Source: Legionellales bacterium UBA2469
Lineage (GTDB): Bacteria; Pseudomonadota; Gammaproteobacteria; Legionellales; Legionellaceae
Assembly (NCBI GenBank): GCA_002342175.1
Contig: DDPL01000026.1
Location: 1-13,824, forward strand
Length of the DNA: 13,824 nt
Reading direction: 5' to 3'
Positions 1 to 6,446 of this stretch are shown one piece after another (within the stretch, counting starts at the first letter, position 1; every line of letters begins with the position of its first letter). Both the position numbers and the translations under genes were made by a program. Under the pieces are notes generated by a model. That model did no database searches, was not told the DNA's origin, and saw only the letters and a program-made list of their open reading frames with translations.

Positions 1-13
1 TTTATTTTTTGGG

Positions 14-39
14 AGGATTACCTAGGGTTAATCCTTTTG
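14..39. terminator. Weak terminator-like hairpin
   Basis: A 7-base perfect inverted repeat (AGGATTA, 8-base loop, TAATCCT) is followed on the + strand by TTTTG and preceded by a T-rich stretch that reads as an A-rich tract on the other strand. It could close a gene lying to the left of the window. The stem is AT-rich and the T run is short, so it is only a possibility. Confidence 0.3.
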
Positions 40-117
40 TTCACTTACTCATTTACCTGAGCGACAATTAAAGCAAGTTCTCCAATACGATAGCAACAAG
101 GCAAATCCACACCAAAA

Positions 118-145
118 TTTACATTTCCTAAAAAAGATCTATAAT
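118..145 (+). promoter_or_regulatory. Sigma70-type promoter of the YopJ-like gene
   Basis: A -35 box TTTACA (118-123) is separated by 16 bases from a perfect -10 box TATAAT (140-145). Transcription would start near position 152, giving a leader of about 20 bases before the ATG at 174. This is the best-formed promoter in the window and suggests the gene is expressed on its own. No PmrA-like or other activator box is evident upstream. Confidence 0.6.
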
Positions 146-173
146 CTCCCATCTAGAAATTTAAGAATGCACT

Positions 174-1586
174 ATGATAAATAATACCGCTAATAAAGCT
201 AGGCTATTTAAACTGATTTTTGAAGGAAATTCTGCTAAAGCCCTTGAACTTCTATTGCAACACCAAACCAACCCCCCCCACACTCAAGTGGACTATTTTT
301 TTTATCACTATAAAAACACCTTATACCAACAATCCTTTATGGAATTTTGGAAAACCATTATTCATTCCAATTTTCATGTCCCACCACAATCGATGAAATT
401 GAAAACTTTTGTAGAAAAATCATGCTTACGTGCCATTTATCTCCAGGATGTGGCGTTGATCTATGAGAGTCTAAAACACCCCTCGACTCGGGAATTTACA
501 TTAACATCGCTTGCACAAAGCGATGTTAATAATCATTTCATTCTTTCACTCTTAACCTATCCAGATTTGTTCAATTTGGCACCACGCTTGTTGTCCTTAG
601 GTATACAGTTTTTTAATGCTGATCTTGTTCAAAAACTTCTAAGCATCAACATAGAACAGTCACATCTAAGCCACGAAAAACAATATATTTTACACGAACT
701 CTGTTTGCTTGATTTTGATAAAGCTCATTTTATACATGAAGAAATGCATCGTTTTGGTCATGGCTTTGGCGCTATTAAGCATCCCGATATATTGCTCACC
801 CTAGCACAAATCAAATCCAGAAAAAAATATGATTTCCAACCCATTGCTATCAGAGACCATGCATTTGACGATTTTTTTTCTTACATGACAACCCAGAAAC
901 TGCCTAGTGAAAAAAAATTTATCGTTACCGGTGAACACTCATACTGTGGAGAAATTAGGATTAATGAAAATAATATTGCTAGCGTTTATCTGATTGATTC
1001 ACTTGGAATATCTCCTGAAAGTTCACATTATCATGAAATTTTTGTGACACAACTAATGGCGCATTTTAATATCGACCGCATTTATATTAATCATGAAATC
1101 CGACAAAAAACGTCAACTGGATGCAGTATTTTTGCACTTGATGATATTCAACACCTGTATCAATTGAGATTATCTGATAACTATAAAAATATTTGGGATT
1201 ATCTAGAAAAAAACGCTGAACTCGATATGAAAGTTTTAGAAAATATCGATATTATTATCCATCGATACCCTCTTCCCCCCCCCTTACTCCGTACCATGCA
1301 CACCAGAAAATTACTTACGGAGGTCATACCTGCTCGATTAACAAAAGAATCTGAGTACCCTATCAATAAAAAGGGAGAGAGCTCACGCCAATCGGCCGTA
1401 AAATTCTTTATCCAAAATGAAGAAGGTAAAGAAGTCAATGAGCGTTTAATATATAAACTCAATAAAATTCGCTTAAACAACTGGGCATTTCTAAAAAATT
1501 GCACGCCCGAAGAACTCGACACATTTAAAGCGCAATTCACCATTCAAAATGATTGCAGACCATTAACCCGACTCAAAGATATTTAA
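174..1586 (+). CDS. YopJ/C55-like acetyltransferase or protease candidate
   Basis: This is a 470-residue soluble protein with no signal peptide or membrane segment. The N-terminal half (about 1-230) is helical-looking and I do not recognise it. Residues 250-330 resemble the YopJ (C55) fold: H255 lies in a GEH motif, D275 in LIDSLG, and C317 in TSTGCSIFAL followed by a helix ending HLYQL. The spacing H-20-D-42-C is close to YopJ (H109, E128, C172), and the Cys segment resembles the SSECGIFSL motif of YopJ. YopJ-family proteins are secreted Ser/Thr/Lys acetyltransferases that act in host cells and need inositol hexakisphosphate. I infer a secreted effector; the catalytic reading rests on three residues and local motifs. 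The ATG at 174 follows only a weak Shine-Dalgarno sequence, but it sits about 22 bases after a strong promoter. Runs of 8 C (272-279) and 9 C (1275-1283) lie inside the gene. It stands alone, with a transposase remnant just downstream. Confidence 0.65.
   Translation: MINNTANKARLFKLIFEGNSAKALELLLQHQTNPPHTQVDYFFYHYKNTLYQQSFMEFWKTIIHSNFHVPPQSMKLKTFVEKSCLRAIYLQDVALIYESLKHPSTREFTLTSLAQSDVNNHFILSLLTYPDLFNLAPRLLSLGIQFFNADLVQKLLSINIEQSHLSHEKQYILHELCLLDFDKAHFIHEEMHRFGHGFGAIKHPDILLTLAQIKSRKKYDFQPIAIRDHAFDDFFSYMTTQKLPSEKKFIVTGEHSYCGEIRINENNIASVYLIDSLGISPESSHYHEIFVTQLMAHFNIDRIYINHEIRQKTSTGCSIFALDDIQHLYQLRLSDNYKNIWDYLEKNAELDMKVLENIDIIIHRYPLPPPLLRTMHTRKLLTEVIPARLTKESEYPINKKGESSRQSAVKFFIQNEEGKEVNERLIYKLNKIRLNNWAFLKNCTPEELDTFKAQFTIQNDCRPLTRLKDI
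272..279 (+). repeat. Poly-C tract of 8 in coding sequence
   Basis: Eight consecutive C encode the Pro-Pro of TNPPHTQ near residue 34 of the YopJ-like protein. A one-base slip would truncate almost the whole protein. Confidence 0.8.
1275..1283 (+). repeat. Poly-C tract of 9 in coding sequence
   Basis: Nine consecutive C encode the three Pro of LPPPLL near residue 370 of the YopJ-like protein, after the putative catalytic Cys. A slip here would alter only the C-terminal 100 residues or so. Confidence 0.8.
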
Positions 1587-1629
1587 TTTAAGCGTCATTC
1601 TCCATCCATAGCGCGAGTATGTTTGCGTA

Positions 1630-2043
1630 TTGCTTGATACATTTGTGCTTGAAGATTTGAATATCAACGGGATGATGAAAAATGGCAAATTATCACGGGC
1701 GATACAAGATGGAGCCTGGAGTTCTTTTGTGAATACACTCGAATATAAGTGTGAACGACTGGGTAAGAATGTTATCAAAATACATCGATTTAGTCCAAGT
1801 TCGAAGCTTTGTTATGTATGCGGTTATCGATTAGATTCACTGCCTTTGTCTATTCGAGAATGGGAATGTCCATCTTGTTTTTGCATTCATGATAGGGTTG
1901 TGAATGCGCCGAAAAATATTCGTAAAATGGGTTTAGCTGACACGCTAGGGCTTGGCAATTGTGTAAAGATTAAACTGTTCAGCGACAGGTGCAGATATAT
2001 TGTCTGCGTAGGTTACCAAAATGCGGCGAAAAGCCCCCACTAG
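1630..2043 (+). pseudogene. tnpB: TnpB remnant, IS200/IS605 type, C-terminal fragment
   Basis: About 137 residues match the last third of TnpB (OrfB), the RNA-guided nuclease of IS200/IS605 elements. Visible landmarks are the RuvC-II glutamate motif LEDLN (E8), the segment NGMMKNGKLSRAI, the SPSSKLC lead-in, and a four-Cys zinc ribbon (C61, C64, C80, C83). The N-terminal two thirds are missing, and there is no ATG: the only in-frame start is a TTG at 1630, with a stop at 1609. The RuvC-III motif, normally HDRDxNA, reads HDRVVNA, so the third catalytic acid is Val (V90). No tnpA lies nearby. The sequence gcccccact before the stop may be half of the usual right-end hairpin, but its partner arm is absent. 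I conclude it is inactive debris marking an old insertion between the YopJ-like gene and pgi. Confidence 0.85.
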
Positions 2044-2099
2044 AATGAATCCTCTCATTTCGTGACTTCATTAAATATCCTCACCATCATCCCCTTAAC

Positions 2100-2122
2100 C
2101 GTGAAAAGGCTTGTCTTTCACG
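2100..2122. promoter_or_regulatory. Palindrome over the pgi promoter, possible operator
   Basis: CGTGAAA and TTTCACG form a perfect 7-base inverted repeat with a 9-base spacer. It overlaps the candidate -35 box at 2111-2116 and has no T run after it, so an operator or attenuation hairpin is likelier than a terminator. No known binding consensus is claimed. Confidence 0.4.
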
Positions 2123-2139
2123 TGCATTCATCCTATATT
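2111..2139 (+). promoter_or_regulatory. Candidate promoter of pgi-rfbA
   Basis: A TTGTCT box (2111-2116) is followed after 17 bases by TATATT (2134-2139). They match 4 of 6 and 5 of 6 consensus bases. Transcription would begin near 2146, about 40 bases before the pgi start. Confidence 0.45.
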
Positions 2140-2185
2140 ATCTTACTTATTTTGATGCGCTTGAATTTGTTTTTCAGGGATACAT

Positions 2186-3589
2186 ATGCAAAAGAATTTT
2201 ACAAAACTTTCAGCATGGGATCGTATAATACATTTTAAATGCGAGCCTTGCTTATTTCAACAAACCCTTGAAACCGAACATCTTCATGTTGAATTGCATC
2301 ACCAACGCTTATCGTCGGATGCACTTTCGCTTCTGAGAGACTGCGCCATTGAACAACATCTTGATAAAGCGATGGAGGAATGGTCAAAAGATATTTATCA
2401 GCAACCCATCAATCCTAGTTTTATGTTCCTAAGACATTTAAAAGCATCGTCATTACAAAGCCATCAAGACGCACAAGACGGACGACGACTAATAGAGACG
2501 TATGCAGAAAAAATTCGTGGTGGTCAATGGTTAGGCTTTAGTGGATTACCTATTACGGATGTGGTGAATATTGGGATGGGCGGATCAGATTTAGGGCCAA
2601 GGTTATGCGTTGATGTTTTTAATTCATCAAAAACATCAACAATCAATTTTCATTTTATATCTGATGCAGAACCTTTTGGTTTTGACTATTGTGTAAAGAA
2701 CCTAAATCCGGAAACCACTTTATTTTTGGTGTCCTCTAAATCCTTTACCACCGAAGAGACCATGAGCAATGCAAAACGCGCGATGGCATGGGTAAACCAC
2801 CCCAAAGCATTGGCGCACCATTTCATTGCCATCACTGCAAACACCGAAATCGCTCAACAATTCGAATATCAACATATTCTTCCCATATGGGAATGGGTGG
2901 TCGGTCGATTTTCTTGCTTTTCTGCGATTAACCTTATTTCAGCGATTATGCTGGGTTATCCTGGATTTGAATCCTTTTTACAAGGCGCTCACCAAATGGA
3001 TGCGCATTTTATCAATACGCCTTGGCAGCAAAACATTCCTTTGATGCTTGCCCTCATCGGAATATGGAATATCAATGTGTTAAACATACCTACACAGCTG
3101 ATGATGGTTTACGCATCTCGCTTACGACATATTGTAAATTATGTTCAACAGATGGACATGGAAAGCAATGGCAAGTTTTACAACCGACACAATGAGAAAA
3201 TTGAATATCCAACTGGCCCAATCATCTGGGGGGGCTTAGGCAACCAAGCACATCATAGTTACTATCAATTATTAGGACAAGGTTCTCATCAAATTGCCAT
3301 CGACTTTTTATCGGTTGCAGAAAATGACCATGCTCTTATCAATAATTTGTGCTATAGTCGTAAAAAAATATTACAACATGGCATTCAAACCACGACCACA
3401 GCTGCGATGGAAATTCAGCAACAAATGTCGATTAACCATATCCATTTGAAATCTATCCAACCAGCAGCTTTGGGAGAGCTGATTGCGATGTATGAACATA
3501 AAGTCTTTACTCAAGCTTGGATTTGGAACTTGAATCCATTCAACCAACCAGGTGTTGAGTGCGCAAAAAAACATTTTCAATATAAATAG
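2186..3589 (+). CDS. pgi: Glucose-6-phosphate isomerase
   Basis: The 467-residue enzyme interconverts glucose-6-phosphate and fructose-6-phosphate in the cytoplasm, linking glycolysis/gluconeogenesis to sugar-nucleotide synthesis. Family motifs appear in order: NIGMGGSDLGP, the phosphate loop SKSFTTEETMSN, WVVGRFSCFSAIN, QMDMESNGK, and the C-terminal signature FNQPGVECAKK with the catalytic Lys. It is shorter than the roughly 550-residue E. coli enzyme. Two signature positions differ from the common form: Gly is Val in WVVGRFS, and the loop usually written WGEPGTNGQH reads WGGLGNQAHH, so G350 stands where the rabbit enzyme has its base Glu357. The rest is intact, so I read it as functional but divergent. 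AGGGA six bases before the ATG serves as the ribosome site. The gene is followed after 14 bases by rfbA, which implies one transcript. Confidence 0.95.
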   Translation: MQKNFTKLSAWDRIIHFKCEPCLFQQTLETEHLHVELHHQRLSSDALSLLRDCAIEQHLDKAMEEWSKDIYQQPINPSFMFLRHLKASSLQSHQDAQDGRRLIETYAEKIRGGQWLGFSGLPITDVVNIGMGGSDLGPRLCVDVFNSSKTSTINFHFISDAEPFGFDYCVKNLNPETTLFLVSSKSFTTEETMSNAKRAMAWVNHPKALAHHFIAITANTEIAQQFEYQHILPIWEWVVGRFSCFSAINLISAIMLGYPGFESFLQGAHQMDAHFINTPWQQNIPLMLALIGIWNINVLNIPTQLMMVYASRLRHIVNYVQQMDMESNGKFYNRHNEKIEYPTGPIIWGGLGNQAHHSYYQLLGQGSHQIAIDFLSVAENDHALINNLCYSRKKILQHGIQTTTTAAMEIQQQMSINHIHLKSIQPAALGELIAMYEHKVFTQAWIWNLNPFNQPGVECAKKHFQYK

Positions 3590-3603
3590 AGAGAATTGGG
3601 GTT

Positions 3604-4494
3604 ATGATCAAAAAAGGTGTCATTTTAGCAGCGGGTCGAGGCACAAGACTTTATCCAGCAACGATAGTGATTGGTAAGCCATTACTCCCTATTTTTGATA
3701 AACCCATGATTTATTACTCATTGAGCATTCTAATGCAAGCGAATATCAAAGAGATATGCATTGTCACCAATCCTCATGATTTGGCTATGTTTCAAGAACT
3801 TTTAAGCGATGGTTCTCAATGGGGCATGCATATCACTTATGAAATTCAACATGATCCTAAAGGTATTGCGGATGTATTTAATGTTGCCGAAGAGTTTATT
3901 GCTCATGAAGATTGTGCATTGGTTTTAGGCGATAATTTATTCCTTGGAAATGCATGGCCGTCACGTTTACAAAACCTTCAATCTCTACACCTCAATGGCG
4001 CGCATGTTTTTGCATATCCTGTACAAGATCCAGAACGTTATGGCGTTGTGGCCACAGACCAAGATAATAAAATCATTGATATTTTAGAAAAACCTCAAGT
4101 CCCCCCCACCAATCTTGCAGTAACGGGTTTGTATTTTTATGATAAACAAGCCACTGAACTTGCTAAAACTTTAAAACCATCGGCTCGTGGCGAACTTGAA
4201 ATTACTGATTTAAACCGCTTGTACTTACAGCAGCAACAACTGCATTTAACTGCACTTGATGAACCCGATGACCAATGGTTTGATATTGGGACGCATGATG
4301 CCATGTACCAAGCGATTGACCACATTTCTACGCATATTCAGACCACCAAACGACAAGTGGGTTGTATCGAAGAAATTGCCTATTTAAAGGGTTGGATTAA
4401 TGCAGAACAACTTGAGCGGTTGGCTTACAAAGTTCGCTATACATCCTATGGTAAATACCTCGAACAGTATTTTTCTACCGTATCACATTCTTGA
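3604..4494 (+). CDS. rfbA: Glucose-1-phosphate thymidylyltransferase (RmlA type)
   Basis: The 296-residue protein belongs to the RmlA/RfbA nucleotidyltransferases, which make dTDP-glucose from glucose-1-phosphate and dTTP, the entry to dTDP-rhamnose for LPS. It shows the nucleotide loop GVILAAGRGTRLYP, KPLLPIFDKPMIYYSLS, SDGSQWGM, the base-binding IQHDPKGIAD, LVLGDNLFLG, and the metal-binding Asp in WFDIGTH. The tail EEIAYLKGWINAEQLERLA is typical of the family, as is the length (290-295 residues usual). The loop has KP where classical RmlA has KQ, so the nucleotide or sugar preference may differ (UTP or another base is possible). No rfbB, rfbC or rfbD gene is in view. It follows pgi by 14 bases, which fits coupling of hexose-phosphate flow to surface sugar supply. 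Its last 20 bases overlap the convergent P-loop gene. Confidence 0.9.
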   Translation: MIKKGVILAAGRGTRLYPATIVIGKPLLPIFDKPMIYYSLSILMQANIKEICIVTNPHDLAMFQELLSDGSQWGMHITYEIQHDPKGIADVFNVAEEFIAHEDCALVLGDNLFLGNAWPSRLQNLQSLHLNGAHVFAYPVQDPERYGVVATDQDNKIIDILEKPQVPPTNLAVTGLYFYDKQATELAKTLKPSARGELEITDLNRLYLQQQQLHLTALDEPDDQWFDIGTHDAMYQAIDHISTHIQTTKRQVGCIEEIAYLKGWINAEQLERLAYKVRYTSYGKYLEQYFSTVSHS

Positions 4495-6370
4495 TTGGAT
4501 ACATTCTTGATTGGATATGCGTTAAAACGCGTTGATAAGACGTATCATCATCCAGAGATGTTGTTGAGCTTTCAATTGATGCCTTTGTTACCGCCTCAAA
4601 AAATTTCGGGAATTTTTCTTGAAACGCAGGATCGTTCAAACACATCTTTGCCAGCGCCCCCATCCCCGCTTTTGTTATCTTATCAATACATTCTTGATTA
4701 ATGGGCTCTTGCACGACTCGCTGGAATTTTTTTAAAGCCAAGGAAGATGTGTCATTAAGCAATTCTTTAGCGTCTTTAACATCGATTTCGGGGGGGCGTT
4801 TAATTTTTTTAGCATATTCTTTTAGATCTTGCGACTTATCTCCGCTATTCCAATCATCATAAACAGCATACGAGACCACTTGATAGTTGTTGTCGGGCTC
4901 CTTCAGGTGTTTTTTAGCGTATTCCTTAACCTCTTTTTTGGTACATACTCGCCAATCCTTAACCTCTTCATCGTTACATACTCGCCAATCGTTCGACTCT
5001 TTTTGATGCAACAAGATTAAATCATTGGTTACATTGACCCATTTCATCGAAAAGCCTGCGGATTCCCAGGCATCGATAACGGTTTTGGCCATATCCATCC
5101 CTGCTTCAAAAGACGTATTAATGCCAAAAACTTGATATGCTAAATCCGATGAGGAATATTTTTTATACTCTTTTAAATTTTGGGGGTAAAAAGTAAAAGA
5201 AGGGTGCTCCATTTGTTGGGCGACTCGGATACTTTCCAATTCTGGATGTGCCCTTTGTTCTGCCATGATTTTTACAAGATGTGGAAAGACATCTGCATTT
5301 TTATGCGTAATTTTTCCTGCATAAAAATCCACCCTGTTAATATCCATGGAAGTCATACCAATATATTTTAAATAAACGTGAGCATCTTCTACTTGCTTAC
5401 TAAAAAATGAGCGCTTTAAGGATTGTTTCGCAAATGTTTCTGGAATAAAAAGCCCAAATGTTGTGTTTAGATTCGTACTCTTTATTTTTAATCCCAATTC
5501 TCGAATATAGACTTTAAAATTTTTATAATATTCTTTGGATTCTTTGTCCAAGTCCAAGACGAGGTGCCCCGTCGACTCCAGAATTTGTTTGGTCAATGCA
5601 AGCATTTTAGATTGAGCTCTCGGAATACCATTATCTGCTGAAAAAACCATTAACTGATTTTCATTTTGATTTTCATCATCTTCTGGAAAAAATTTTTTAA
5701 AAAAAGCATCACCAGAAAAAGACTTTCCGCTACCTGAAGGTCCCAGTAGACATAATACTGGTTTTTTTTCAATTTTATTATTGGTTTTATAAATTTTTAA
5801 ACTTTCAAAAAAAACTGCACGCTTAAAAGGTGTTGAACACATTTCTTCTTTCAGAGCCAATTGATATAACTCAAATCCAGTTAATAATGTTCCGTTTATC
5901 ACTACGGGAGCCTCTTTATTCAAAAAAGTTTTTAAGACAGTTTTTTTGACATCATCCGAATGTTTTTTTTTCAATTTATCAAGATTTGATTCAAGATTTG
6001 ATTCAAGATTTGATTCAAGGTACTTAATATATGCCTTTCGATAGGTCATCTCATTTTGCGGTTGAGCATTGGTAAAGAAAGATTCATTGTCTAGTTTAAA
6101 ATCCTCTTTTAATTGAATACATTTGTCTTTTTTTAGCCATTCATTGTACGCTTCAATTCGACGGTCAGTAACATCCTTAACAGGCCTATCCAAATCTAAC
6201 TTATCTGGAAAACCGGCATCGATGGCTTTAACTTTACGTAAGTATTCTTGAATTTCTAAAATGCGAGCCTTTAAATCGGCGGGAGGATCGGCAGTATTAA
6301 TAAATTCAGGGCCATAGCTAGATAAGGCCTGTTCACTTTGAACCTTTTTAAAAAAATTAGGTGTTGGCAT
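4475..6370 (-). CDS. Large P-loop protein, possibly zeta-toxin-like kinase
   Basis: The 631-residue cytosolic-looking protein has no signal peptide or membrane segment. After a charged N-terminal region (1-200) comes the Walker A motif GPSGSGKS (210-217), preceded by the hydrophobic strand KPVLCLL, then a strand ending FSADNGIPR (D246), placed where zeta-type kinases keep a catalytic or Mg-binding Asp. Zeta enzymes phosphorylate UDP-N-acetylglucosamine, but I infer only a small-molecule or nucleotide kinase fold; the substrate is unknown and no epsilon-like antitoxin gene adjoins it. The start is the ATG at 6370, because AGGAG (6378-6382) lies 7 bases upstream; an in-frame GTG at 6397 would bury that site inside the gene. 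Two in-frame repeats are present: 12 bases x 3.4 (LESN units, about residue 120) and 33 bases x 2 (DWRVC units, about residue 465). The C-terminus was altered by a 16-base tandem duplication. It follows gltX by 76 bases. Confidence 0.6.
   Translation of the reverse strand: MPTPNFFKKVQSEQALSSYGPEFINTADPPADLKARILEIQEYLRKVKAIDAGFPDKLDLDRPVKDVTDRRIEAYNEWLKKDKCIQLKEDFKLDNESFFTNAQPQNEMTYRKAYIKYLESNLESNLESNLDKLKKKHSDDVKKTVLKTFLNKEAPVVINGTLLTGFELYQLALKEEMCSTPFKRAVFFESLKIYKTNNKIEKKPVLCLLGPSGSGKSFSGDAFFKKFFPEDDENQNENQLMVFSADNGIPRAQSKMLALTKQILESTGHLVLDLDKESKEYYKNFKVYIRELGLKIKSTNLNTTFGLFIPETFAKQSLKRSFFSKQVEDAHVYLKYIGMTSMDINRVDFYAGKITHKNADVFPHLVKIMAEQRAHPELESIRVAQQMEHPSFTFYPQNLKEYKKYSSSDLAYQVFGINTSFEAGMDMAKTVIDAWESAGFSMKWVNVTNDLILLHQKESNDWRVCNDEEVKDWRVCTKKEVKEYAKKHLKEPDNNYQVVSYAVYDDWNSGDKSQDLKEYAKKIKRPPEIDVKDAKELLNDTSSLALKKFQRVVQEPINQECIDKITKAGMGALAKMCLNDPAFQEKFPKFFEAVTKASIESSTTSLDDDTSYQRVLTHIQSRMYPIKNVIR
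4485..4516. repeat. Perfect 16-base tandem duplication at gene ends
   Basis: The unit acattcttgattggat occurs twice back to back (4485-4500 and 4501-4516). The first copy contains the rfbA stop codon. On the minus strand the duplication falls within the 3' end of the P-loop gene; with a single copy that frame would stop right after IQSRM, so the present tail (YPIKNVIR) exists because of the duplication. Confidence 0.9.
4924..4989 (-). repeat. Two 33-base in-frame tandem repeats
   Basis: Units 4924-4956 and 4957-4989 differ at 4 of 33 bases and encode two 11-residue copies, DWRVCNDEEVK and DWRVCTKKEVK, in the P-loop protein. The second copy runs on into EYAKK, a motif seen again some 40 residues later. 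Confidence 0.85.
5979..6019 (-). repeat. 12-base tandem repeat, 3.4 copies
   Basis: The unit tcaagatttgat is repeated at 5979-5990, 5991-6002 and 6003-6014, with a partial copy to 6019. It encodes successive LESN units in the charged N-terminal region of the P-loop protein. Because 12 is a multiple of 3, copy-number change would lengthen or shorten the protein without breaking it. Confidence 0.9.
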
Positions 6371-6410
6371 TCCCCATCTCCTGGAGAGCAAATACACTAT
6401 TTATATATAT

Positions 6411-6416
6411 TTTATA
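6411..6416 (-). promoter_or_regulatory. Possible -10 box of the P-loop gene
   Basis: TATAAA on the minus strand starts a very AT-rich stretch about 40 bases before the ATG at 6370. The hexamer 17 bases upstream (TTATGC) is a poor -35, so this promoter is uncertain; the gene may also be read through from gltX, since no terminator is seen between them. Confidence 0.25.
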
Positions 6417-6446
6417 CCAAAACCTTGCTTATTGCATAATTTTAAA

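Noticed and set aside
174..870. Ankyrin-type repeats in the N-terminal half of the YopJ-like protein
   Set aside because: Some helical Leu-rich stretches are present but no repeated ankyrin consensus can be traced.
6371..6397. GTG start at 6397 for the P-loop gene
   Set aside because: The AGGAG ribosome site would lie inside the coding region; the ATG at 6370 is correctly spaced from it.
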